From Rhodonellum sp041748555 (lineage in GTDB: Bacteria > Bacteroidota > Bacteroidia > Cytophagales > Cyclobacteriaceae): 64,000 bases of DNA. Below the pieces are notes generated by a model. It was given only the letters and a program-made list of their open reading frames with translations, did no database searches and was not told the DNA's origin. Shown in pieces: positions 54,302 to 63,130 of this stretch. A program made the position numbers and the translations under genes. The first letter of the stretch is position 1. Each line of letters opens with the position of its first letter. The stretch is taken from NCBI GenBank assembly GCA_041748555.1, contig JBGTDA010000011.1:1-64000 (forward strand), written 5' to 3'.

Positions 54302-54919
54302 ATGGGATCTCTCTTGGGAATATTGGGAAAACATAGTGATCAGGAATTATTGGATGGTCTCAGACAGGGGGACATCAAATCATTTGATGAACTTTACCAC
54401 CGATATGCAAAAATGTCCATGGCTTTTGCCCTGACATTTTTTTCTAACCGGGATTTGGCAGAGGAAGCGGTACAGGTGATTTTCATACGCATATGGGAAA
54501 AAAGAGAGGAACTGGATTCCTCCAAAAGCTTTAAAGCCTATCTTTTTCAATCGGTTAAATTTTTTATGTATAACCATATCCGGGACAGAAAACATTCCTG
54601 TACAATAGCCGAAGCGCCGAAAGAATCCTTTTTGGAAGGAAACAGGATTGAAGATGAACTGGTTTATGAAGAGCTTGAGGCCACTGCGAATTTGCTGATA
54701 GAAAAACTCCCGGAGGTCCAGCAACACGTATTCCGGTTGAACAAGTTGGAAGGATTGACCTCCTCTGAAATAGCTGCCAGGATGAATCTTTCCAAAAGAA
54801 CCATTGATCATCATATCTATCTGGCAACAAAAAAAATCAAAACCGCCCTGCTCCAACATATCTCTTTATCCCTTTCAATCTTTTTAGTGACAATCTGGAC
54901 TTTGAAACAAATTCTTTGA
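54302..54919 (+). CDS. ECF RNA polymerase sigma factor (second SusCD locus)
   Basis: A 205-residue ECF factor. Region 2 at about residues 20-85 (GDIKSFDELYHRYAKMSMAF, RDLAEEAVQVIFIRIWEKRE), region 4 at about 130-185 (VFRLNKLEGLTSSEIAARMN, KRTIDHHIYLATKKIKTALL). A short hydrophobic C-terminal tail (SLSLSIFLVTIWTLKQIL) could sit in or at the membrane, an unusual extra. It is separated from its FecR partner by a 319-bp gap, so the anti-sigma gene may have its own promoter. Confidence 0.9.
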   Translation: MGSLLGILGKHSDQELLDGLRQGDIKSFDELYHRYAKMSMAFALTFFSNRDLAEEAVQVIFIRIWEKREELDSSKSFKAYLFQSVKFFMYNHIRDRKHSCTIAEAPKESFLEGNRIEDELVYEELEATANLLIEKLPEVQQHVFRLNKLEGLTSSEIAARMNLSKRTIDHHIYLATKKIKTALLQHISLSLSIFLVTIWTLKQIL

Positions 54920-55238
54920 TTTGAAATTTCTTAAAAATTCCTGGTCCACAAGCGCATTGAGCTGCTTTTAACCCTTTTATTTTTAAAGTGTCCTTTGGAC
55001 CTTACCCGCAATGATGCCTGTAAATAGCAAAATCCAGACGGGTAGCTGCGCCCATCCTTTTTTTCGTGGAGATTATCCTTCTGTAGGGATGGCAGGCCTG
55101 CCTTTGCCGTTAGACAGGCTTCCACACTTTTTCAAAAAAAACCGAATGCTTCCGGCAGAATAGCGGATAATCATAATTTTTTTCCTTGGCATTAAGTATA
55201 CTTCCCGCCTGATGTTTTCTAGATAAAAGAAACAAACA
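54920..55238. other. Gap between sigma and anti-sigma genes
   Basis: 319 bases without a supported gene. Contains the 23-nt repeat copy B at 55147-55169. Nothing else recognised. Confidence 0.5.
55147..55169. repeat. 23-nt repeat copy B (matches 1232-1254)
   Basis: Matches copy A with two mismatches in 23 bases. Located 70 bp upstream of the FecR start codon. Confidence 0.5.
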
Positions 55239-56252
55239 TTGGAAGAACATATACTCATGAAATTTTTGGAGGGCAACTGCTCTCCCAGGGAAGAACAGGA
55301 AGTGCTCAGGTGGTTAAATCAACCTGAGGCAAGGGAAAAATTCGACCTCCTTTTGGAAAAATATTTTGAAAATCCACAGCCAAAACTGGATGATAAAACA
55401 GATTATCAGGAGCTTTTGAAAAAGATCCACAGTAAGGTGCTCAAGCCTGAAAAAAAGAAAACCGCCGAGTTAAGAAAGCTACTGGTAGGAGGTCTTCGCA
55501 TTGCGGCGAGCATCACTTTAATCCTCTTTTCCGGGTATATCCTGTTCGAAGGGTTCAGATACCAGAACAGAAACGAATTGGCTATTACCGAACCCGAGGT
55601 TCACACCATCTCGCGGGTAACAGGAGTTGGGGAGAAACTGACTCTTCGGATGCCTGATAAAACCCTGATTACCGTGAATTCCCAATCGGAAATCAGTTTC
55701 ACCTCGGAGTATGGAAAAGAGGAAAGGCTGGTAACTTTAAAAGGGGAGGCCTTTTTCGAGATTTCACCTGATTCCTTAAGACCTTTCAGGGTGATCTCCA
55801 ATGGGATCACGACAACGGCATTGGGTACAGCTTTCAACGTTTTTGCCCGGGAGGAGCAATTTAAAATTGCCCTGACGGAAGGAAAAGTATCGGTGAAAAA
55901 GGCTGAGCAACAAGTCGTGCTGGTCCCTGGACAGATGGCATTATGGGAATCCAAAAGCCCGTCACAAAAAGATTTTTCAATTGAAAATTTCCATCCCGAG
56001 AAAACCATATCATGGAAATCAGGCAACCTGGTATTTGACAGGCAACCTTTGGGAGAAATACTGAATGACCTGGCGGTTTGGTACGGTGTGGAAATGCATA
56101 TCGATAAGGAAATTGACAGGAAGAGAAGGGTAATCGGGACTTTTGCAAATAAGAATCTGAAAGATATCCTCACGGGTCTGGGCTTTGCGACAGGCTTCGA
56201 CTATGGGATCCAAGGAAAAAATGTCCAAATCAACCAACCAGAGCCTATGTAA
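55239..56252 (+). CDS. FecR-type anti-sigma factor (second SusCD locus)
   Basis: 337 residues from a TTG start at 55239 (MEEHILMKFLEGNCSPREEQ), a typical FecR N-terminus. The membrane helix lies near residues 88-108 (LRIAASITLILFSGYILF), the FecR domain at about 130-220 (KLTLRMPDKTLITVNSQSEI, LVTLKGEAFFEISPDSLRPF, TTTALGTAFNVFAREEQFKI) and a DUF4974-like domain at the end (VFDRQPLGEILNDLAVWYGV). It links the STN domain of the SusC at 56344 to the sigma factor at 54302. Confidence 0.92.
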   Translation: MEEHILMKFLEGNCSPREEQEVLRWLNQPEAREKFDLLLEKYFENPQPKLDDKTDYQELLKKIHSKVLKPEKKKTAELRKLLVGGLRIAASITLILFSGYILFEGFRYQNRNELAITEPEVHTISRVTGVGEKLTLRMPDKTLITVNSQSEISFTSEYGKEERLVTLKGEAFFEISPDSLRPFRVISNGITTTALGTAFNVFAREEQFKIALTEGKVSVKKAEQQVVLVPGQMALWESKSPSQKDFSIENFHPEKTISWKSGNLVFDRQPLGEILNDLAVWYGVEMHIDKEIDRKRRVIGTFANKNLKDILTGLGFATGFDYGIQGKNVQINQPEPM

Positions 56253-56343
56253 CAGAACAAAAAAACAGGGTAAAATCTCCATCGCCAAATGAAATAATTT
56301 ACCCTGCGATCTTAAAGCGTTAACCTCAAAACCACTTAAAATT

Positions 56344-59300
56344 ATGAAATTAAAATTACTGTACCTAATAAAAATGGTATCCAAAAACGTCATGTATGGC
56401 CTCATCCTGCAATGTCTGTTTCTTACGACATTGATGGCCCATGATATCCATGCCCAGATCAAGCCCATCGACAAAACGTATGTGGTGCTGGATAAAAGCG
56501 AATGGCAGCTGCAGGAAATTTTCAAGAACATCGAGAATATTACCGATTACAAATTTGTATATCCCGAGGACATCCTCAACAACAAACCCATCATCAACAC
56601 CAAAAAGAAAAGACAGTCCGTCAACGACCTTTTGGTTGAAATAGGTACTGCCGCCAACCTGAAGTTCAAACAGGTGGACAACTCGATTTATGTGGGGGTA
56701 AGACAGGATAAAAAAGAAGAAAATCCTCAAATAATTGAGGAGGCTATAATTACCGGAAAAGTAACCGATGAAAACGGAGAACCTTTACCGGGAGCCTCAG
56801 TCACTGTGGCAGGGACTACTACAGGGACTGTAACGGATATGGATGGGAATTACACCATAACGGTACCAGACGGATCGACTTTGATTTTTTCCTATATAGG
56901 GTTTGAGACGATGCAGATTTCTGTGGATAACCGATCTCAGATTGATGTAAGTTTAAATATAGATTCGACTTCTTTGGAAGAGATTGTAGTCACTGCGTTT
57001 GGAATAGAAAAAGAGAAACGACAGCTAGTCTATGCAACCCAAGAGGTAGCCGGAAAAGATTTAGCTGCAGTTGGAAATTCAAATCTCCTAAATGGTTTAC
57101 AAGGAAAAGTTGCCGGAGTAACTGTCAATCTTAACAGTGGAATGCCAGGCAAATCGCCGGATATTAGAATTAGAGGATATAGATCTCTTACCGGTTCAAA
57201 TGCCCCATTATACGTAATAGATGGTATGCCTGTGGCAGGTGGGGGTCGTCAGATTGATTTCAATCCCAATGATATTGAAAGTATTAACATATTGAAAGGT
57301 CAGGCTGCCTCAGCATTATACGGTTTGCGTGCTGCCAATGGTGTAGTAGTTATTACGACCAAAAGTGGCAAAAGTGCTAATGGGAAACCTACAGTTACCT
57401 TTAGTTCGCATTTCAACGTAGATGAAGCATCCTTTTTGCCAGATACCCAAAAGGAATTTGCCCAAGGACTCAATGGGGTTTTTGACCCAAACAACATTTG
57501 GACATGGGGGCCAAGAATTAGCGGATTGGGCACCTATACCAATCAAAGAGGCGAGCAAGAAGAGGCGGCAGCTTATGACAACCAGAGAGATTTTTATCAG
57601 AGAGGAAGAACCATAAACAATAACGTAACTTTCGCCAATGGCAGCGATATTGGGAACTTTTTATTGGGCATTGGACATACAAATCAGACAGGAATTGTCC
57701 CGAATACTGACATGACCCGAATCAATTTGAAGCTTAACGGAGAGCTAAATCTATCGAAAAAATTTACCGTTAATGCTTCTTTCAATTATTCCGATCTTTC
57801 AGTAAATGATTTTCCGGAAACATTTGGGAATGACAACTTTTTCAGAGGATTAATAGAGACACCTCCATCATATAACTTGAGGGGAAAACCATTTGCCGAA
57901 CCAGATAACCCATATAGACAAATCTTTTATAGGGCATCTCAAAACAATCCTTATTGGGTTATTAACAACAATTTTAGAACTGAAGATACAAAAAGGACTT
58001 TTGGTAATATCTTTTTCAAATATAATTTTACTGACAATCTTTCCTTGAATTATCGTATCGGTGCTGATCATTTTTCCTTAAGCAGAACAGTGCATCGCGA
58101 ACTCGGTGATGGGCCTGCAGGAAGAGCGAATCCGCCTAGTGCAGGTTCTCTTGCACTAACCAATACATTTGCGACACAGATAAACTCAAATTTCTTTCTT
58201 TCTTACAACAAAGATCTAAATGAAAACTTGACCGTCGATGTAATTATAGGAAATGAAATTTTTGATAATAATAGCATAGGAAACAATAGCACCGGAAGTA
58301 ATTATCTGGTTGGAGGTTGGCCAAATTTGGCAAATACTACGCTAATAACAGCAGGGAATTCGCAATTCAGAAACCGAATAGTTGGATTTTATGGCAATGC
58401 AAATATCGGATGGAAGGATATGATATTTTTAAATGCTTCTGTAAGAAATGATATTGTTTCTAATATGCTTTCCAGCAATCGTTCATTTATTTACCCATCT
58501 GTTGGAACTGGGATCGTTCTTACCGAAGCTATTCCCGCAATGCAAAATGCATTTAGCTTTGCAAAAGTAAGAGCAACCTATGCTGAAGTTGGGCAAGCAG
58601 GGCCGTTGTATGTTAATGATCGCGGTTTTAACGCTTTGAGTCCATCAGGATTTACCTTTCCTTTTCAGGGGTTGGGAAGTTGGACGCAAAATACAACACG
58701 GGTCAGCCCTGATTTAGTACCAGAAAACACTAAATCATTTGAAGTGGGATTTGATTTCAGATTTCTCAACGACCGAATAGGAATAGATTATACATACTAT
58801 AGAAATCTATCTGAAGGGCAAATATTTTCGATCCCCATTCCTGTGTCTACCGGAGCCACATCTGAAGTACGCAATGCAGGAAAATTATTGTCATTGGGTC
58901 ATGAAATTATGCTTTCCATATCAATTATTGAATCAGCCAATGTTAAGTGGCAGTTCAATACGAACTTTAGTACCTATACCAATAGAGTTGAGAGTTTATA
59001 TGGAGATACTGATCGGGTGATAATTACGGCTGGGGATGGTGTGAGCCTGGTAGCAGAAATCGGTGAAACATATCCGGCTTTTTTAGGCACTTCATTCTTA
59101 AGAGATCCGGCTACCAATCAAAAAGTTATTCAATCAAATCCTGCTTTGAATAATTTTTACGGATTGCCTATTCGTCAAACCATTCCGAGTATTTTAGGTA
59201 CCCCAAATCCGGACTTTGAATTCAATTTTATTAATAGTTTGAGATACAAAAATTTCAATTTTTCTCTTCAGGTAGATTGGAGAAAAGGCGGATTGATTTT

Positions 59301-59754
59301 TTCTCAATCGCTCACTGAATCCATACGTAGAGGTTTAGCACCAGAAACATTAGAGCGTGAAGAAGATGTAATTTTAGAAGGCGTAAAAGGCACTTTGGTC
59401 GATGGAGAATTGGTATTGGATGGAGAAAATGATATTGTCATCAATAAGGATTTCAGGTGGGGTAATACGATGTTTGGCATTACTGAGAATATACTTACTG
59501 ATGCTTCATTTGTACGGTTGAGAGAGCTTACCCTTAGTTACGAGCTGCCAAACAATATATTTGGCAACAAATTCATTCAATCTGCCTCTGTTATGTTAAC
59601 GGGTCGCAATCTATTCCTGATCACAAAGTCCTTTGTGGATCCGGAATTGAATACCAGTGAGGGGTTTGCCCAATCATCAAACACTGCTGGTATAGAATGG
59701 TCACAGATTCCTCAAACCAAGAGTTATGGAATAGGTATAAATTTCAGGTTTTAA
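56344..59754 (+). CDS. SusC/RagA family TonB-linked outer-membrane transporter with STN domain (mosaic gene)
   Basis: 1136 residues. The signal peptide ends near HDIHAQ; STN domain about 45-118 (WQLQEIFKNIENITDYKFVY, SVNDLLVEIGTAANLKFKQV); carboxypeptidase-regulatory-like domain about 138-215 (ITGKVTDENGEPLPGASVTV); TonB-box region LEEIVVTAFGIEKEKRQLVY; plug about 225-335 (GLQGKVAGVTVNLNSGMPGK, ILKGQASALYGLRAANGV-like); a barrel ending in Phe (GINFRF). Base use changes within the gene: the first 350 to 600 bases are GC-richer than what follows (28 of 60 G+C in the line at 56461, 18 of 60 at 58441). The signalling head and the substrate barrel may have different histories. Confidence 0.94.
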   Translation: MKLKLLYLIKMVSKNVMYGLILQCLFLTTLMAHDIHAQIKPIDKTYVVLDKSEWQLQEIFKNIENITDYKFVYPEDILNNKPIINTKKKRQSVNDLLVEIGTAANLKFKQVDNSIYVGVRQDKKEENPQIIEEAIITGKVTDENGEPLPGASVTVAGTTTGTVTDMDGNYTITVPDGSTLIFSYIGFETMQISVDNRSQIDVSLNIDSTSLEEIVVTAFGIEKEKRQLVYATQEVAGKDLAAVGNSNLLNGLQGKVAGVTVNLNSGMPGKSPDIRIRGYRSLTGSNAPLYVIDGMPVAGGGRQIDFNPNDIESINILKGQAASALYGLRAANGVVVITTKSGKSANGKPTVTFSSHFNVDEASFLPDTQKEFAQGLNGVFDPNNIWTWGPRISGLGTYTNQRGEQEEAAAYDNQRDFYQRGRTINNNVTFANGSDIGNFLLGIGHTNQTGIVPNTDMTRINLKLNGELNLSKKFTVNASFNYSDLSVNDFPETFGNDNFFRGLIETPPSYNLRGKPFAEPDNPYRQIFYRASQNNPYWVINNNFRTEDTKRTFGNIFFKYNFTDNLSLNYRIGADHFSLSRTVHRELGDGPAGRANPPSAGSLALTNTFATQINSNFFLSYNKDLNENLTVDVIIGNEIFDNNSIGNNSTGSNYLVGGWPNLANTTLITAGNSQFRNRIVGFYGNANIGWKDMIFLNASVRNDIVSNMLSSNRSFIYPSVGTGIVLTEAIPAMQNAFSFAKVRATYAEVGQAGPLYVNDRGFNALSPSGFTFPFQGLGSWTQNTTRVSPDLVPENTKSFEVGFDFRFLNDRIGIDYTYYRNLSEGQIFSIPIPVSTGATSEVRNAGKLLSLGHEIMLSISIIESANVKWQFNTNFSTYTNRVESLYGDTDRVIITAGDGVSLVAEIGETYPAFLGTSFLRDPATNQKVIQSNPALNNFYGLPIRQTIPSILGTPNPDFEFNFINSLRYKNFNFSLQVDWRKGGLIFSQSLTESIRRGLAPETLEREEDVILEGVKGTLVDGELVLDGENDIVINKDFRWGNTMFGITENILTDASFVRLRELTLSYELPNNIFGNKFIQSASVMLTGRNLFLITKSFVDPELNTSEGFAQSSNTAGIEWSQIPQTKSYGIGINFRF

Positions 59755-59772
59755 CACTTAATGCTATATGTC

Positions 59773-61212
59773 ATGAAAAATTTTATTAAATATATTTTAT
59801 TCTTTTGTCTGTTGGTATCTGGTGCGTGTAGTGATAGTATCATGGATGACATCGATACCAACCCGAATGTGTTTAGTGATGCACCACTTAACACCTTATT
59901 GCCCAATGTAATTACCAGCTATACGGTAGAAGTAGCTGGAGGTGCAACTGCCCGAACTGCACGATTCCTTTCAGAACAAACTACCTTTGTACTAGGCGGC
60001 TCTATTTTGGAAGGTTTAAGCAGTAATGCAACACTTTGGCAAAATGGCTATTTAGCCATGAATGACTTGGAAATAATAAGGAATAAAGCTCAGGAAAGTG
60101 GAGCCTGGGCATATGTAGGTATTTCTGATGTATTGAAAGCCTTTTATCTTTCTAACCTTACTGATTTATATGGTGATGTGCCTTACAGTGAAGCTCTAAG
60201 GCCTGAAATTGCGAATCCTAAATTTGATTCATCCGAATCAATATATACGGCGTTGCAAAGTATCCTGGATGAGGCCATTGCAAACCTTGAAAGAGATCCT
60301 GGGCCAATAATACCCGGAAATGATGATATGATCTTTAACGGAGATAGGGCTATGTGGATTAAAACTGCTTATGGCTTAAAAGCACGATTGTACAATCGAT
60401 TGAGTAACCTAGATCCACAAGGTTCTGCCAATAGTGCCTTGGCAGCTATAGCAAATTCTTTCAGCGCAGAAAATGAAAATTTTATATTTTCCAAGTTCGA
60501 GAATACACTGAACAATGGAAACCCTCATTCTTTGTCTCAAAATGCGCAACCTATGACTTCTGTTGGGAACGGTATTTTCAACACTATGCTGAGTTTTAGT
60601 CCTAATGATGATATCGAGGATGATCCGAGAGCCGATATTTGGTTTACAAGGGTAAATGGTCAGCTACTACCAGCGCCTAATGGCACGGCCGTTTCGGATT
60701 TTCAAGAACCCAGATTAGATGGTGCATTTTATTCAAAACCAGAAATTTTAAAACATTTTGGTGCACCAATCCCCATGTTAACTTTTGTTGAATTGAAATT
60801 TATCGAAGCAGAATGCCATTTGAGGTTAAGTAATCCTGAAAATGCATATACTGCCTATCAGATTGCTTTAAGTGCTGCATTGAGAGAGGCATCTATCTTT
60901 AATCCGGCAGTTGCCTTGAGTACCGAGTCGATAGACGATTACTTAGATTTGCCGACTGTTTCTCCAGGCATAGTCAATCTGACTCAACAAATTGTGATTT
61001 ATCAGAAATATATTTATTTCTTCCTTTATCAGCCGATCGAAGCATTCAATGAATTTAGAAGAACTGACTTTTTTGAAGTAACTGATCCGGGGGGTAGTGC
61101 CACAAGGTTTCCTTATCCTATTATCGAACTTACCAGGAACAGGAATACACCCACTGATATAGACGATTTTACTATTTTAAGTCCTACGACCAAATTATTT
61201 TGGGCAAAATGA
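59773..61212 (+). CDS. SusD/RagB family surface lipoprotein (SusD-like 2 type)
   Basis: About 479 residues from ATG 59773 (MKNFIKYILFFCLLVSGACS); an ATG four codons earlier (59761) is also possible. The lipobox Cys in SGAC gives a lipid anchor. SusD-like_2 blocks: DTNPNVFSDAPLNTLLPNVI, YLSNLTDLYGDVPYSEALRP, DDMIFNGDRAMWIKTAYGLK, MLTFVELKFIEAECHLRLSN and YQPIEAFNEFRRTDFFEVT. Base composition is AT-rich like the SusC barrel. Its last bases overlap the oxidoreductase start (ATGA), so the two are translationally coupled. Confidence 0.92.
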   Translation: MKNFIKYILFFCLLVSGACSDSIMDDIDTNPNVFSDAPLNTLLPNVITSYTVEVAGGATARTARFLSEQTTFVLGGSILEGLSSNATLWQNGYLAMNDLEIIRNKAQESGAWAYVGISDVLKAFYLSNLTDLYGDVPYSEALRPEIANPKFDSSESIYTALQSILDEAIANLERDPGPIIPGNDDMIFNGDRAMWIKTAYGLKARLYNRLSNLDPQGSANSALAAIANSFSAENENFIFSKFENTLNNGNPHSLSQNAQPMTSVGNGIFNTMLSFSPNDDIEDDPRADIWFTRVNGQLLPAPNGTAVSDFQEPRLDGAFYSKPEILKHFGAPIPMLTFVELKFIEAECHLRLSNPENAYTAYQIALSAALREASIFNPAVALSTESIDDYLDLPTVSPGIVNLTQQIVIYQKYIYFFLYQPIEAFNEFRRTDFFEVTDPGGSATRFPYPIIELTRNRNTPTDIDDFTILSPTTKLFWAK

Positions 61213-63116
61213 GAAGATGTGTTTTAGGCTTTATACTACTGGCTTTCTTGTTCGGGATTGTGGTCCCGAACAAGACATTAGCCCAACAAAGTGATAGTAG
61301 TTATGATTTGATAGTAGTAGGAGCTACCTTTTCAGGAATTGCGGCAGCTATCAATGCTGCTAAATTCGGCCATTCTGTAGCGCTTGTAGAAGAGTATCCG
61401 CATATCGGAGGACTAATGACAGGCGGGTTATCCTATACTGATTTCCTTTCATTTGAAGTTTTGGGAGGTACTTTTAAAAACTATATTCAAAGAGTGGAGC
61501 AATATTACATCCATAAGTATGGAGCCAACGCTCAACAAGTACAGGATGCTCACAAAGGAATTCATGCTGAACCCCATGTTACCTTAAGAATTTTTCGCGA
61601 AATGCTGGAGGAATACCCGAATATAACAGTTTTACTGCAACATCGTCTAGACAAGGTTTTCCTGGAAGATAGTATGGGTAAATTGAAAAAAATAGCGAGC
61701 GTAACAATGATAAATCTGATTGATGATTCTTTGTTGAATATAAGTGGTCAGCGATTTATAGATGCTACGTATGAAGGTGACCTTGCTGCATTGGCGGGTG
61801 TTGGGTTCACTGTAGGGAGGGAAAGCCGTGAACAATATGGAGAAATATTTGCAGGGAAAATTTTTTTTCAAGACGGGAAAATTTTACTGGGAAGTACCGG
61901 TGAAAAAGACAAAAAGGTGCAAGGTTATAATTTTCGAATTATCATGAGCAATGATCCGGATAATCGAAAATTAATAGAAAAACCAGTGAACTATAAAAGA
62001 GGAAATTTTTCACCCCTTTCAGAAGTGTTGACAAGTGGAAAAGTTTCCCGTGTATTTTCAGAAGACAGGGACGGGATTTTTAGGATTCAAATGCTACCCA
62101 ACCAGAAATCTGATATGAACGATATCAAAAACTCTCCGGTACGAATGGCTTTGCTTGGTAAAAACTATGAATATCCTGAAGGCTCACCGGAAGTGCGTAA
62201 ACGCATTATCAGGGAGCATAAAGAGCATAATCTGGGTATGCTGTACTTTGTACAAAATGATCCGTCAATGCCCGAAAAATTCAAAAAGGAGGCTCGGAAA
62301 TGGGGGTTGGCAAAGGATGAATTTACAGATAATGACAATTTTCCTTATCGGTTATATATCCGGGAGGCAAGAAGGATCATTGGAAAGCATATTCTGAAGG
62401 AACAAGATGTACGGCTGCAATCTAATTCAATCCGATCAGTTTTACAGGAAGACGCAATTGCCATAGGTGACTATGCGTTAAATTGCCATGGAGAAAGTCC
62501 TCCCGGATCATTATACGCACATCTTACAGAAGGAGATTTTAGTTTTCGTCCTGCTCCTTTTCAAATTCCTTACGGAGTATTGGTGCCTCGTGAAATTGAT
62601 AATTTGCTGGTATCAGTAGCCGTATCCGCAACCCATGTAGGTTTTACAGGTATTCGTTTAGAGCCAACCTGGACTGCTTTAGGGCAAGCAGCCGGACTTG
62701 CCGCTCACCAATCTTTGGAAAAAAACGTAGTTTTTGCAGAGCTGAATGTCAATAATCTTCAGCAACTGCTTCATGCTGAAAAGGCAAAAACGATTTACAT
62801 TTCTGATGTGGAAACCGATTCCCGATTTTTCAAATCAGCACAATATTTTGGAACTAAAGGTTTTTTCCATAACCTGGTCAATCTTGATACAATCGATTTC
62901 AAACCTGCCAAAAGAACTTTCGGATTACAATACTTTGAAGCCCATCCTTATCATGAAATGGAACCGGAAAAGCTTATGGATAAGGGATTGGCCAGTCAAT
63001 GGATTGATTTACTGAATCTTAAAGCAGATAAGCTTCAAAAAGCCAATAAACTTTATGAAAACAAGCTTACAAGAGGGGAATTTCTTGTGGAGTTGTTTGA
63101 TATTATTAACCCTTAG
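61209..63116 (+). CDS. Exported FAD-dependent oxidoreductase (FAD_oxidored type)
   Basis: About 635 residues from ATG 61209, which overlaps the susD stop; the frame opens nine bases earlier at a TTG. A Sec signal peptide (MRRCVLGFILLAFLFGIVVP, cleavage near TLAQQ) precedes a Rossmann start YDLIVVGATFSGIAAAINAA, then VALVEEYPHIGGLMTGGLSY, the RFIDATYEGDLAALAG block and the late TGIRLEPTWTALGQAAGLAA. This is the PF12831-like fold found beside SusCD genes in sugar or sugar-acid utilisation loci. It probably oxidises the imported compound in the periplasm; substrate and electron acceptor are unknown. Confidence 0.88.
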   Translation: MRRCVLGFILLAFLFGIVVPNKTLAQQSDSSYDLIVVGATFSGIAAAINAAKFGHSVALVEEYPHIGGLMTGGLSYTDFLSFEVLGGTFKNYIQRVEQYYIHKYGANAQQVQDAHKGIHAEPHVTLRIFREMLEEYPNITVLLQHRLDKVFLEDSMGKLKKIASVTMINLIDDSLLNISGQRFIDATYEGDLAALAGVGFTVGRESREQYGEIFAGKIFFQDGKILLGSTGEKDKKVQGYNFRIIMSNDPDNRKLIEKPVNYKRGNFSPLSEVLTSGKVSRVFSEDRDGIFRIQMLPNQKSDMNDIKNSPVRMALLGKNYEYPEGSPEVRKRIIREHKEHNLGMLYFVQNDPSMPEKFKKEARKWGLAKDEFTDNDNFPYRLYIREARRIIGKHILKEQDVRLQSNSIRSVLQEDAIAIGDYALNCHGESPPGSLYAHLTEGDFSFRPAPFQIPYGVLVPREIDNLLVSVAVSATHVGFTGIRLEPTWTALGQAAGLAAHQSLEKNVVFAELNVNNLQQLLHAEKAKTIYISDVETDSRFFKSAQYFGTKGFFHNLVNLDTIDFKPAKRTFGLQYFEAHPYHEMEPEKLMDKGLASQWIDLLNLKADKLQKANKLYENKLTRGEFLVELFDIINP

Positions 63117-63130
63117 CAAATAGACCAAAC

